The notes: a model not told the origin generated them from the letters alone. Numbered from the stretch's first letter, positions 9,064-17,155 are shown. The stretch is DNA of 64,000 nucleotides from Sphingopyxis sp. Root154 (GCF_001427105.1 NZ_LMGI01000002.1:1592651-1656650), one strand, 5' to 3'. Made by a program: numbers and translations.

Positions 9064-9104
9064 TATCACCCGATAACAATTCAACAGATTCCTATCGTTT
9101 GATA
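9064..9104. promoter_or_regulatory. Twin TATC-N4-GATA operator-like sites between the MpaB-like gene and tetR
   Basis: Two copies of the same palindrome lie 29 bp apart: TATCACCCGATA at 9064-9075 and TATCGTTTGATA at 9093-9104. Both are followed by A(C/T)AATTC, so the similarity extends over about 19 positions as a direct repeat. They occupy the 109-base region between divergent genes, one of which encodes a TetR regulator. That is the classic position for autoregulation. Confidence 0.65.
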
Positions 9105-9132
9105 ATAATTCGACGGAAAAGAGGCTATCATC

Positions 9133-9798
9133 ATGGCTGAGGTCCTGCCCACCGCCCGGCCGCTCCGCTCGGCAGCCGATGGATATCGCAAGGGCGAGGA
9201 AACGCGCACGCGCATCCTCGACGTAGCGCTTACCGCGTTCGGCAATAGCGGCTTTCCCGCAGTCACGACGCGGCAGATCGCTAAGGAGGCAGGGGTCACC
9301 CTTCCGTCGCTGACCTATTATTTCGGGAACAAGCGCGGCCTCTATCTCGCCTGCGCGCACGAGATTGTGTCGCGCTATCGCCAAGGCATCGGCGCAGTGG
9401 CCGAAATATCCTACGCCGCGTTACGCGCACCGCTGACTGCCGACGACGCCCGCGCGCTGCTCAAGCGGCTGTTCGCGGCTTTGGCGCGTTTCCTCCTTGG
9501 CCAGAGCGCACAAAATCAGCCGCTGTTCGTACAGCGCGAGATCGCGACGCGCGGCCCCGCTTTCGAAATCCTCTACGCTGAACTGTGGCGCCCAGGGATT
9601 GAAGTCGCCGCCGACCTGATCCTTCGGTCGACGAACGGACGGCTGACGGAGAGCGAGGCGCAGGTGCGGGCGATCCTCTTGATATCGAGTTTGACGGGTT
9701 TCCTCTCCGGACTCCCCGTGGTTGCGCGCACCGCGGGAAATGTCGATTATCCCACGCTCGTCATTGCCGCGCTGGACGCACAAATCGATTCGCTTTGA
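9133..9798 (+). CDS. TetR-family transcriptional regulator
   Basis: 221 residues. The N-terminal helix-turn-helix is TRTRILDVALTAFGNSGF..TTRQIAKEAGVTLPSLTYYFGNKRGLY (about residues 24-72). The C-terminal ligand domain resembles the CerR/YbiH group (LFVQREIATRGPAFEILYAEL). GAGG precedes the ATG. It is divergent from the MpaB-like oxygenase gene and probably represses it through the twin TATC-N4-GATA sites, with the oxygenase substrate or a metabolite as inducer; this is inference from position. Confidence 0.92.
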   Translation: MAEVLPTARPLRSAADGYRKGEETRTRILDVALTAFGNSGFPAVTTRQIAKEAGVTLPSLTYYFGNKRGLYLACAHEIVSRYRQGIGAVAEISYAALRAPLTADDARALLKRLFAALARFLLGQSAQNQPLFVQREIATRGPAFEILYAELWRPGIEVAADLILRSTNGRLTESEAQVRAILLISSLTGFLSGLPVVARTAGNVDYPTLVIAALDAQIDSL

Positions 9799-9962
9799 GC
9801 GCCGAATGGCGTTTTGCAGGCAGCGAGGGTGCGCGTTGTCAGATCTCTCCGCCTGCCGCGGCCCCGATCCTATCGGTAGTCGAGATGACGGACATCGCCG
9901 ATTGCGGCATCAGAATTCGGCGGCTCCTTGATCGCGACACTGGCCAGACCCATTGGAGGTGT

Positions 9963-10082
9963 GAGCGCGTCCCGCTGTTTGCGCTTGGCCTTTGGCATCC
10001 GCAGCACCCGGCCCAAAATCTGTTCAATCGCCGTCTGTGAAACCTGTTCGGCCACGGAGCAAAGCACATAGGCAAAGGGGCA
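9963..10082 (-). pseudogene. Fragment of a type III restriction/DEAD-box helicase gene
   Basis: About 40 codons on the minus strand read CPFAYVLCSVAEQV, then SQTAIEQILGRVLRMPKAKRK and QRDAL. This is the late helicase block of restriction-subunit-like DEAD/DEAH proteins, where the family reads roughly EGWDCPFAYVL...VEQILGRVLR. Homology breaks off abruptly on both sides: upstream the preceding EGWD is replaced by unrelated residues, and downstream ALNRAYAF is replaced. Nothing else of the roughly 900-residue protein remains. It indicates an old defence or mobile locus deleted at this spot. Based on memory of the motif, not a search. Confidence 0.7.
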
Positions 10083-10189
10083 AAGCCGCCGGGATGATCG
10101 GTTCAAAAGGCTTCACAGGTCTTCTCCGAAAATGGCGAGCGTGCGTGACTGAAGCGAAGGCGGAAAAGCAATCCGACACAGGACTGAAC

Positions 10190-10217
10190 ATTATGCTTTA
10201 TGACCAATTTTAGTCAA
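10190..10217 (-). promoter_or_regulatory. Minus-strand promoter-like element with half of the TGACTAA motif
   Basis: Read on the minus strand, TTGACT (10217-10212) is followed after 16 bases by CATAAT (10195-10190), a good -35/-10 pair. The -35 box sits in TTGACTAA, the right half of the regulon motif found at 10716. It points into the gene-poor interval and no gene follows, so it may be the relic promoter of the deleted restriction gene or drive a small RNA. Confidence 0.35.
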
Positions 10218-10715
10218 TGAGAGAATTTGTGTCGGACGGTTGAGCGGAATCAGAGGTTTCCGAGAGTGCATGATTTAGGGTGCAGAGGTACTTTGAGCAG
10301 TGGGTCGCACCCACCACCACGGTGTGCAGCGCAGACCGAGGAGTAGCGCTGCACTCAGCGGAAACGGCTGAAACAGTTTGCGACCCCAATGCCGCACCAA
10401 AAGGCCAAAATGGTAGACCTAGATTCTACGTTACCTCACGCGCCTTGGCGCTCGAAGGGGCCTCCACGTGAGGCGATGACACGCAGCTGCAGTCCATTGC
10501 TCGGGTAGCGGTCGGAAGAACTGCCCACCCCTTTTGGGCGCGCCGATTCGGGCGCCATCGACGCTTGCAGATCGAGACGACCAAGTCACCCGATCGCGGC
10601 ATTTCCAGCGTTGATGAGATCGCCCCGCACGGGCTCTGAACGCCGCGATAACATGGAATCCTTGCAAAATCCGGCGCCCCGCCACGCCGCCCGAACTTTG
10701 GACAGCATGTCTATA

Positions 10716-10731
10716 TTAGTCACTTGACTAA
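10716..10731. promoter_or_regulatory. Operator TTAGTCACTTGACTAA over the -35 box of the aau operon
   Basis: A perfect 7-2-7 palindrome. Its right half contains TTGACT (10724-10729), a consensus-like -35 element; the AT-rich AATATATA around 10748-10755 is a candidate -10. The 13-mer TTGACTAACTTTG continuing from the right half is repeated exactly at 54146 in front of the FMN reductase gene. A repressor binding here would block RNA polymerase. Confidence 0.65.
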
Positions 10732-10803
10732 CTTTGCACCTACGATCAATATATACCAATTGGCCATCAGAGCCCATTGCGATCAATATAGGGGAGTGCC
10801 CGG

Positions 10804-11973
10804 ATGAAGCGCGTTGCGAGAGCAGCAGCCTTCGCTGCATTGACGATGTCCGCCAGCATGACGGTTGCGGCAGATTTTCCGCAGCCGCTTGCCGAAGAGC
10901 CGGTGCCCTCGGTCGCAGAACTTCCGGCGTCCTACCCCGACAGCTGGATTTTCGTTCACGACTTTCACGGCAACAGCCTGATCGACGCGCGCGGCGTGAT
11001 CGTCGACGTCGCGGCCGACAACAATAATGTGCGTGGGCAGATCCCGATCTCGCATTTCGGAAGCATCACGCCGTCACCGACGCGCAGCGAAATCTATGTC
11101 GGGGAGACCTTCTATTCGCGGCAGACGCGTGGCGAGCGCACCGACGTGATCACTGTCTGGGATACCAAGACTTTGACGCCGAAGGGAGAGATCGTGCTTC
11201 CCGGCGGCAAGCGCGGTCAGTTCGTGACTTTGGTCAACAGCCTGCAGCTCACGAACAACGACAAATGGGCAATGATCTTCAACTTCACGCCGGGCTCTTC
11301 GGTGACTGTCGTCGACCTCGACAGCCGCGCGGTCGTCTCCGAAGTCGATTTGCCCGGCTGTTCGTTGATCTATCCGACGGGTGCGCGCGGGTTCGCCTCG
11401 CTATGCGCCGACGGCACGATGACGAGCATCGCGCTCGATGCCCAAGGCAAGCCGGGCGCAACCGTCACCAGCGAAGCCTTCAATGACATCGACAGCGATC
11501 CGCTGTTCATGACGCCGGCAATGGTCGGCCGAACGGGCTGGTTCGTGAGCTTCAAAGGCAATTTGCGGGCCATCGATTTTAGCGGCGAAGCGGCAAAGGT
11601 CCTTGGAAGCTTCCCCATTCCAGCCCAGTCCGGCGGAACGCCCGAATGGCGTCCCGGCGGCTGGCAGGTCATTTCGGCCGACCGCGCCGGCCTTCTCTAT
11701 GTCCTGATGAACCCCAAGGGCGGCGAAGGCTCGCACAAGGATGGCGGCACCGAGGCGTGGGTAATCGACCCGGTGGCCAAGACGCTTGTCCGCCGCATCA
11801 CCCTCAAGAACCACAGCATCTCGGTCGAAGCGACGCAGCAGGCGAAACCGCTTCTCGTCGCGTCGCGCCCCGACGGATCGCTTGACGTTTATGACGCTGT
11901 AACGGGCGCGTTTGTGCGCACGGTCGCGAGCGTGGCGCATACGCCAATAACGATGACGGCGGTGCGGCGGTGA
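10804..11973 (+). CDS. aauB: Aromatic amine dehydrogenase (TTQ), heavy chain
   Basis: 389 residues with an N-terminal signal peptide (about MKRVARAAAFAALTMSASMT, cleaved near AAD) and the features of the MauB/AauB beta-propeller large subunit: FVHDFHGNSLIDARG, ISHFGSITPSPTRSEIYVGETFYSR, GERTDVITVWDTKTL and the late SHKDGGTEAWVIDP. The alpha subunit holds the propeller that carries the quinone-bearing light chain in the periplasm. The enzyme oxidises primary amines to aldehydes plus ammonia and passes electrons to a c-type cytochrome or a copper protein. It is first in a tight operon with aauE, aauD, aauA and two cytochromes. GGGGAG precedes the ATG. Methylamine dehydrogenase (mauB) is the alternative; the light chain favours the aromatic type. 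Confidence 0.92.
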   Translation: MKRVARAAAFAALTMSASMTVAADFPQPLAEEPVPSVAELPASYPDSWIFVHDFHGNSLIDARGVIVDVAADNNNVRGQIPISHFGSITPSPTRSEIYVGETFYSRQTRGERTDVITVWDTKTLTPKGEIVLPGGKRGQFVTLVNSLQLTNNDKWAMIFNFTPGSSVTVVDLDSRAVVSEVDLPGCSLIYPTGARGFASLCADGTMTSIALDAQGKPGATVTSEAFNDIDSDPLFMTPAMVGRTGWFVSFKGNLRAIDFSGEAAKVLGSFPIPAQSGGTPEWRPGGWQVISADRAGLLYVLMNPKGGEGSHKDGGTEAWVIDPVAKTLVRRITLKNHSISVEATQQAKPLLVASRPDGSLDVYDAVTGAFVRTVASVAHTPITMTAVRR

Positions 11974-12485
11974 CGACGGTCATCCAGGTCGCGGCTTTGT
12001 TCCTCGCTGCCGTGCTTGGCGTCTCGGCGGCGCATAAGCTTGTCGAGCGCGCGCGCCTCGCCGCGGCGACCGCTGGGCTTCTGCGCCTGCACCCGGCCGT
12101 CGCCATGCCGGTCACGATGGCCGCCGCAGCTCTCGAAGCGGCGGCCGCGCTCGCGCTTGTCCTTCCTGCGTCGCGGCCCGTCGGCGCGTTGCTCGCGGCC
12201 CTCCTTTGGTCAGCCTATGGCGCCGCGCTGTTTGCAGCGCGCCGTCGCGGCGACGGCGGAATCGACTGCGGCTGCGATTTCGGCAAGCGACGCGGTGGGA
12301 TTGGCCGCTTTGCCATTGCCCGCGCCTTCATGCTCGGCGCTGCGGCGCTAGCGCTCTTTGTCTCTCCCATTGGCGGCGGCGTCGACATTCACTCGGCCTT
12401 CGCCGCCCTCGCGTTCCTCGCCTTGCTCTTTGCGGCGGGTGAGATCGCACAACTTCCCGCCCCCACCAGGAGTGTCGCCCGATGA
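11970..12485 (+). CDS. aauE: MauE-like membrane protein for amine dehydrogenase maturation
   Basis: 171 residues beginning at a GTG that overlaps the aauB stop (GTGA), a sign of translational coupling. It is mostly hydrophobic, with four or five membrane helices (VAALFLAAVLGVSAAHKLVE; VTMAAAALEAAAALALVL; AFMLGAAALALFVSPI; AFAALAFLALLFAAGEIA) and a conserved-looking DGGIDCGCDFG loop between helices. MauE proteins act with MauD in disulfide formation and export of the cysteine-rich light chain. Its place between the heavy chain and MauD-like gene follows the known mau/aau order B-E-D-A. Confidence 0.9.
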   Translation: MTTVIQVAALFLAAVLGVSAAHKLVERARLAAATAGLLRLHPAVAMPVTMAAAALEAAAALALVLPASRPVGALLAALLWSAYGAALFAARRRGDGGIDCGCDFGKRRGGIGRFAIARAFMLGAAALALFVSPIGGGVDIHSAFAALAFLALLFAAGEIAQLPAPTRSVAR

Positions 12486-13072
12486 CCGGATTCTTCCTCA
12501 CGTCGCAAATCCTGCTGTGGATCGCCATCCTGGTCCTGGGTGTGCTTGTCGCCGCCCTCGCGCGGCAGGTCGGCGTCCTTCACGAACGCATCGCGCCCGC
12601 CGGCGCGCTGACGCTCCACCAGAAGGTCAATGTCGGCGACAAGGCGCCCGCCATGACGCTCGACACGCTGGAGGGCAAAAAGGTCGCGATCGGCGGCAAG
12701 CGCGAGCGTCGCGGCCAGCTCATCTTCTTCCTGTCGCCCGACTGCCCGGTCTGCAAGACGCTGCTGCCCGTCGTCCGTTCGGCGAGCAGTGCCGAGCGGG
12801 GTTGGCTCGATGTGGTTCTGGCAAGCGACGGCGACGCGGCAGCGCATCGCCGTCTGGTGATGGCCGAAGGACTGAGCGGCTTCGATTATGTCCTCTCGGA
12901 AGACCTCGGTCGTTCCTTTGGCGTCTCCAAGCTCCCTTATGCGGTGCTGATCGATGAGGAAGGCAACATCGCCTCGCTCGGTCTCGTCAACAATCGCGAG
13001 CATCTTGAGAGCCTTTTCGAGGCCAAGGAGCGCCGCGTCGCTTCGATCCAGGAATATCTCGCGCGCGGCTGA
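12482..13072 (+). CDS. aauD: MauD-like thioredoxin-fold protein for light-chain disulfide formation
   Basis: 196 residues, start ATG overlapping the aauE stop as ATGA. An N-terminal membrane anchor (LLWIAILVLGVLVAALARQV, residues 11-30) is followed by a thioredoxin/peroxiredoxin-like domain with redox motif C88-P-V-C91 (SPDCPVCKTLLP) and the cis-Pro region SKLPYAVLIDEEG. MauD is needed for correct folding of the small subunit, which holds many disulfides. It is followed after 30 bases by the light-chain gene. Confidence 0.92.
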   Translation: MTGFFLTSQILLWIAILVLGVLVAALARQVGVLHERIAPAGALTLHQKVNVGDKAPAMTLDTLEGKKVAIGGKRERRGQLIFFLSPDCPVCKTLLPVVRSASSAERGWLDVVLASDGDAAAHRRLVMAEGLSGFDYVLSEDLGRSFGVSKLPYAVLIDEEGNIASLGLVNNREHLESLFEAKERRVASIQEYLARG

Positions 13073-13102
13073 TCCCGCACGGCAAGACAGAAAGGGATTA
13101 TC

Positions 13103-13663
13103 ATGTCGGGTCTCGACAAATTCTCGGAAAAGATGACGCGCCGCGTCGCACGCGCGACGTCGCGGCGCAGCCTGCTGACGCTGATCGGCGGCGCGCTTAC
13201 GGGAGCGGCGGTGATCCCTGTCCTCCCCGTATCGCGGGCGCAGGCGCAGGGGCATGGCGGCGGGGGCGGTGCCGATCCGATCGCGCCCCAAACGACCGGG
13301 AACCCGCAGGATCCCGGCGACCAGACCAAATGCGATTATTGGCGTTACTGCGCGATCGACGGCTTTCTGTGCAGCTGCTGCGGCGGCTCGGCGAGCACCT
13401 GTCCGCCGGGAACCGAGATGTCTCCGATCACCTGGATCGGCACCTGCATGAACCCTGCCGACAATCGCGCCTATATCATCAGCTACAACGACTGCTGCGG
13501 CCGCTCTGCGTGCGGCCGCTGCTCGTGCAATCGGAACGAAGGCGACCGGCCGATGGTCCGTCCGCAGGCGAACAACGACATCAACTGGTGCCTCGGCACC
13601 GCGAGCGCGATCTATAATTGCTCGACCGCGGTGATCCTTGGCGTCGCGCTGGAGCAGAAATGA
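13103..13663 (+). CDS. aauA: Aromatic amine dehydrogenase (TTQ), light chain
   Basis: 186-residue precursor with a twin-arginine signal (SRRSLLTLIGG, residues 20-30), as in MauA. Aligning with the known light chains by eye, the tryptophans that would form tryptophan tryptophylquinone are W111 (PITWIGTC) and W162 (NDINWCLG), and the catalytic aspartate is D130 (YNDCCG). There are 14 cysteines, two more than the twelve I count in Paracoccus MauA; the extras fall in GFLCSCCGG and SACGRC, patterns I remember from the Alcaligenes faecalis aromatic amine dehydrogenase. That argues for arylalkylamine substrates such as phenylethylamine or tyramine, not methylamine. Substrate is inference. Confidence 0.93.
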   Translation: MSGLDKFSEKMTRRVARATSRRSLLTLIGGALTGAAVIPVLPVSRAQAQGHGGGGGADPIAPQTTGNPQDPGDQTKCDYWRYCAIDGFLCSCCGGSASTCPPGTEMSPITWIGTCMNPADNRAYIISYNDCCGRSACGRCSCNRNEGDRPMVRPQANNDINWCLGTASAIYNCSTAVILGVALEQK

Positions 13664-14106
13664 TGCGCCGCGCTGCAATTCTACTGGCCGTGGCCGGTGC
13701 CATTGCCGCCGGTTCTGTGTCTCATGCCCAGGACGGCGCGACGATTTTCAAGCGCTGCGCCGCGTGCCATCTTCCCACTGGAGCGGGCGTACCGGGGGCC
13801 TTCCCGCCGCTGAAAGCCGATGTCGCAGCGCTGGCAGGTTCGCCAACGGGACGCCGTTATCTCGCTTTGGTGGTGATCCGCGGTGTGTCGGGCCCGATCA
13901 CGGTCGGCGGCAAGCCCTTCCGCGGTACGATGCCGGCCCAGAGCGGGCTCAACGACGAGCAGGTCGCTGCCGTTCTCAACCATGTGCTGCGGGGTTCGGC
14001 CGCCAAGCCCTTCTCGGCCAAGGAGGTCGCAGGGTTCCGCGCCGGGAGCGCATCGCTCAACAGCGCAGCGGTCGCCCGTTTGCGGACGAGCGCCGCCGGG
14101 AAATGA
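13660..14106 (+). CDS. Periplasmic mono-haem cytochrome c
   Basis: 148 residues; start ATG overlaps the aauA stop (ATGA). It has a signal peptide (MMRRAAILLAVAGAIAAGSVSHAQ), the haem c attachment site C33-AA-C36-H37, and a probable methionine ligand M91 in GTMPAQ. The size and fold signs are those of small class I cytochromes c. Being fifth in the aau operon, it is the likely electron acceptor of the dehydrogenase, handing electrons toward a terminal oxidase. An adjacent second cytochrome gene overlaps its end. Confidence 0.9.
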   Translation: MMRRAAILLAVAGAIAAGSVSHAQDGATIFKRCAACHLPTGAGVPGAFPPLKADVAALAGSPTGRRYLALVVIRGVSGPITVGGKPFRGTMPAQSGLNDEQVAAVLNHVLRGSAAKPFSAKEVAGFRAGSASLNSAAVARLRTSAAGK

Positions 14107-14564
14107 GATGGCTGGCCGCTCCCGCGCTGATTCTGGCGACTGGCGCGGCTGCCATGACTCCGGCGCTGGGCGACCCGGACACCAATCCCGCTCTTCAGAG
14201 CGCGGCGCGGGCACGCCAAAACTGGATCCTGACGTGCCAAGGATGTCACCGCGCCGACGCGACGGGAACGCCGCAGACGACGCCGACGATGGCCGGGTTC
14301 GTGGCAAAATTTCTCCAGGTGCCCGGCGGCAGAGAGTATCTCGCACGGGTCCCGGGCGTCGCGACTGCGGCGCTGCCCGACGCCGAGCTTGCCGAGGTTC
14401 TGAACTGGTCGCTCGTGCGGTTCGACCCCGCGAACATACCGGCCGGCTTTCAGCCTTACACAGCGGCGGAGGTCGGACGGCTGCGACAAACGCCATTGCG
14501 GACCGAAGCGGCCGTCCTGCGCGCCAGCCTGGTCGCCCGGTTCAACGCGGATCAACACAAATAG
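14103..14564 (+). CDS. Second periplasmic mono-haem cytochrome c
   Basis: 153 residues from an ATG overlapping the previous stop. Signal peptide (MRWLAAPALILATGAAAMTPALG), haem site C45-QG-C48-H49 (TCQGCHRAD), and a possible Met63 ligand in TPTMAGF. A longer in-frame extension upstream is out of frame with the first cytochrome and lacks homology. It may relay electrons from the first cytochrome, or help build the quinone cofactor, since no di-haem MauG gene is present. It is 19 bases ahead of the TonB receptor start, so the receptor is most likely in the same transcript. Confidence 0.87.
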   Translation: MRWLAAPALILATGAAAMTPALGDPDTNPALQSAARARQNWILTCQGCHRADATGTPQTTPTMAGFVAKFLQVPGGREYLARVPGVATAALPDAELAEVLNWSLVRFDPANIPAGFQPYTAAEVGRLRQTPLRTEAAVLRASLVARFNADQHK

Positions 14565-14583
14565 TAAAACAGGGAGAATTCCA

Positions 14584-16815
14584 ATGATCAAGGTCACCAC
14601 CAGGAGTACCGCTTGTTCGGCACTCGCGCTCCTTCTTGCGGGGGTGTCGGCGCCAGCGCTGGCGCAGGAAGCGACCGCGCAGGCTGCCCCGGAAGAAGCC
14701 GCGGCGGAGACGACCGATGGCACCGACATCGTCGTAACGGCCCAGAAGCGCTCCGAGCGCCTGCAGGATGTCCCGATCGCGGTCAGCGCGATCGGCGGCG
14801 ATGCGCTGGCGAAGCAGCGGGTTACGAACGCCGACGAGCTTGCGGGCAAGATCGTCAACCTCCAGCTCACCTCGACCGTCGGGGATAATGCGCCGATCTT
14901 CGCGCTGCGCGGTGTCTCGATGTCGGACTTCAGCCTCAACCAGGCGAGCCCGGTCGCGACCTATTATGACGAGGTTTACAAGGGCAACTTCGCCTTCCTC
15001 GGCGTCGCGATGTACGACTTGGAGCGCGTCGAGGTGCTGCGTGGGCCGCAGGGTACGCTCTACGGGAAGAATACCACAGGCGGCGCGGTCAATCTGATCA
15101 GCCGGGCACCGGAGCTCGGCGAGACCGAGGGTTATCTCAATCTCGGCTATGGCAATTATCAGCGTCATGAAGCGAGCGGCGCGATCAATCTGCCGCTCGG
15201 AGAAACTCTCGCGGCGCGCGTCGCGTTCACCGCCGCACGTGCCGACGGCTGGTTCAAGAACCAGCTGCCCGGCAAGCCCGACCTTGCGAGCGTACGCGAA
15301 TATGCGGTGCGCGGGAGCCTGTTGTTCGAACCGAGCGACAGCGCGCGCTTCATCCTGCGCGCCGCGACGAGCTTCCAGAACCCTCGCAACTATGGCATTT
15401 ACTCCGAACCTGCGGCGATAAATCGGCCCGGGCTCGGCCGCCGCGAGATCGAAGCGAACAGGACCGACCGCCGCCATGCACGGACGTGGGCCGTGTCGCT
15501 GAACAGCACGATCGATCTGAGCGACACGCTTGCCATCACCAGCGTTACTTCGTGGGACAAGGGCCGGCTCAGCTTTTTCGAGGATACCGACGGCATCGGG
15601 ACCGAACTGCTCGAAATCCCCTACACGGCCCGCGCGACGCAGTTCGCGCAGGATTTGCGCCTGACCAGCGATTTCGACGGCCCGTTCGACTTCATCCTGG
15701 GCGCCTATTTCAATCGCGAGAAAGTCTATAACGCGACAACCCTCGGCGTCGCCACCGACCTCGAACTCGACGGGTCGCCGGGCGTCACCGAGGGCGATTG
15801 CGCGATCGGTTTCCCCGCCGCCTGCCTTTCCAGCAACAGCTTCGACCAGCTCAAAAAGAGCTATGCGCTCTATTCGGACCTGAGCTTCGAACTCACCGAC
15901 CAGTTGACGCTGCGCGGCGGCCTTCGCTTCACGCACGACAAGGGCACGCAAAGCAATTTCGTGTCGAACCTCTTTGGTCCCAATGGCGTGCTCGTCACGA
16001 ACCTGATCCCCTCGTCGCGGCTCAGCTACAGCACCGAGAATCTGTCGGGCAAGATCGGAGCCGATTATAAGATCAATCCCGACGTGATGGTCTATGGCAA
16101 CTACAGCCGCGGGTTCCGCGCGCCGAGCTTCAATGCGCAGGCCTTTTACGATGTGTCGGAATTGACCGTTGCCAAGGCGGAGAAGATCGAGGCTTTCGAA
16201 CTGGGCCTGAAGAGCCAGTTCGCCGACCGGCGCGTGACGCTCAACATGGCGGCCTTCAACTACACCTATACAAACCAGCAATTCATCAACGTGAATTCGG
16301 TAACCGGCACCCAGACGCTTGTGAACATTCCGCGATCGCGCATTCTGGGCGGCGAGGCCGAATTGACCGTCCGCGCGACCGACATGCTGACGCTGCGCGC
16401 CGGACTCGGGCTGCTCGATTCCAAGATCAAGCGCGGGGTGGTCAGCGGCGTCGACGTCAGCGGCAATGAGCTTTCAACCGCGCCCGCGGTCACCTTCACC
16501 GGTGGTGTCGATGCAACGGTGATGGACAGCGCGAGCGGCAAGCTCAGCCTCCATGGCGACATGAACTATTCGTCGAGCCAATATTTCGAAGTGATGAACA
16601 TTCCCCGGCTCCGCCAGAAAAGCTATGTGATCCTGTCGGGCCACATCGACTGGGAATCGGCCGACGGCCGCTGGAACGCATCGATTTGGGGCAAGAATCT
16701 TACCAACAAATTCTACTTCACCTCGCGCATCGATCTGCAGGCCGGCTTCGGTTATGACTATAATCATGTCGGTGCGCCGCGGACTTACGGCGTGACCGTG
16801 GGTGCCAAATTCTGA
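14584..16815 (+). CDS. TonB-dependent receptor co-encoded with amine dehydrogenase
   Basis: 743 residues. Signal peptide ending ALAQE (about residue 29), TonB-box-like DIVVTAQKR (48-56), plug motif VEVLRGPQGTLYGKNTTGGAVN (about 155-176), and a barrel ending YGVTVGAKF. GGGAGA precedes the ATG. It is the seventh gene of the aau operon with no room for a separate promoter. Its job is therefore likely uptake of the amine substrate, or of an amine-containing conjugate, across the outer membrane to the periplasmic enzyme. Ligand not shown by the sequence. A strong hairpin 20 bases after the stop ends the unit. Confidence 0.94.
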   Translation: MIKVTTRSTACSALALLLAGVSAPALAQEATAQAAPEEAAAETTDGTDIVVTAQKRSERLQDVPIAVSAIGGDALAKQRVTNADELAGKIVNLQLTSTVGDNAPIFALRGVSMSDFSLNQASPVATYYDEVYKGNFAFLGVAMYDLERVEVLRGPQGTLYGKNTTGGAVNLISRAPELGETEGYLNLGYGNYQRHEASGAINLPLGETLAARVAFTAARADGWFKNQLPGKPDLASVREYAVRGSLLFEPSDSARFILRAATSFQNPRNYGIYSEPAAINRPGLGRREIEANRTDRRHARTWAVSLNSTIDLSDTLAITSVTSWDKGRLSFFEDTDGIGTELLEIPYTARATQFAQDLRLTSDFDGPFDFILGAYFNREKVYNATTLGVATDLELDGSPGVTEGDCAIGFPAACLSSNSFDQLKKSYALYSDLSFELTDQLTLRGGLRFTHDKGTQSNFVSNLFGPNGVLVTNLIPSSRLSYSTENLSGKIGADYKINPDVMVYGNYSRGFRAPSFNAQAFYDVSELTVAKAEKIEAFELGLKSQFADRRVTLNMAAFNYTYTNQQFINVNSVTGTQTLVNIPRSRILGGEAELTVRATDMLTLRAGLGLLDSKIKRGVVSGVDVSGNELSTAPAVTFTGGVDATVMDSASGKLSLHGDMNYSSSQYFEVMNIPRLRQKSYVILSGHIDWESADGRWNASIWGKNLTNKFYFTSRIDLQAGFGYDYNHVGAPRTYGVTVGAKF

Positions 16816-16834
16816 CCGATCGGAAATTGAATTG

Positions 16835-16876
16835 CGCATGACCGCCGACGACATTGGGGTCGTCGGCGGTCATGCG
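16835..16876 (+). terminator. 18-bp perfect hairpin ending the aau operon
   Basis: The arms 16835-16852 and 16859-16876 are fully complementary around a six-base loop (ATTGGG), starting 19 bases after the receptor stop. There is no U-run after it, as for the other hairpins in this window. It may terminate in the absence of a U-tract or protect the 3' end of the message. Confidence 0.7.
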
Positions 16877-17155
16877 TTGACCGTCGCCAGGACCGGCAAG
16901 AACGAGCACCGGAGGCAGGCCGTTTCAGAGGCGCAACCAGTGGGCGGAAGCTCGCCCTTCGCGGCCGCGCAAGGCGCCTCACGAGATAACAAAATATTCG
17001 GCTCACAAGCACGGTAGAGCGCGGCCATCCTCTGTAGCGACCGCGCAATCGACGCAAAGCGGCCGTGCACAGAGAGCTGACGATGTCAGCGCCGCACCAG
17101 CCTGCCAACAGGGGCGAGACGCCGGCACGGCCTTGCTCGCTCTGGTCATGGCGCC

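Larger units (their letters stand above)
9799..10715. other. Gene-poor interval between tetR and the amine dehydrogenase operon
   Basis: About 0.9 kb with no intact gene. It holds the type III restriction gene fragment (9963-10082) and a promoter-like element on the minus strand (10190-10217). From 10220 to 10700 I recognise no protein family in six frames. The base composition is less regular than in the flanking genes, as expected of decayed DNA. Confidence 0.55.

Noticed and set aside
10804..13663. Methylamine dehydrogenase (mau) cluster
   Set aside because: Gene order fits both, but the light chain has the cysteine pattern of aromatic amine dehydrogenase, and mauF, mauG and amicyanin genes are missing.
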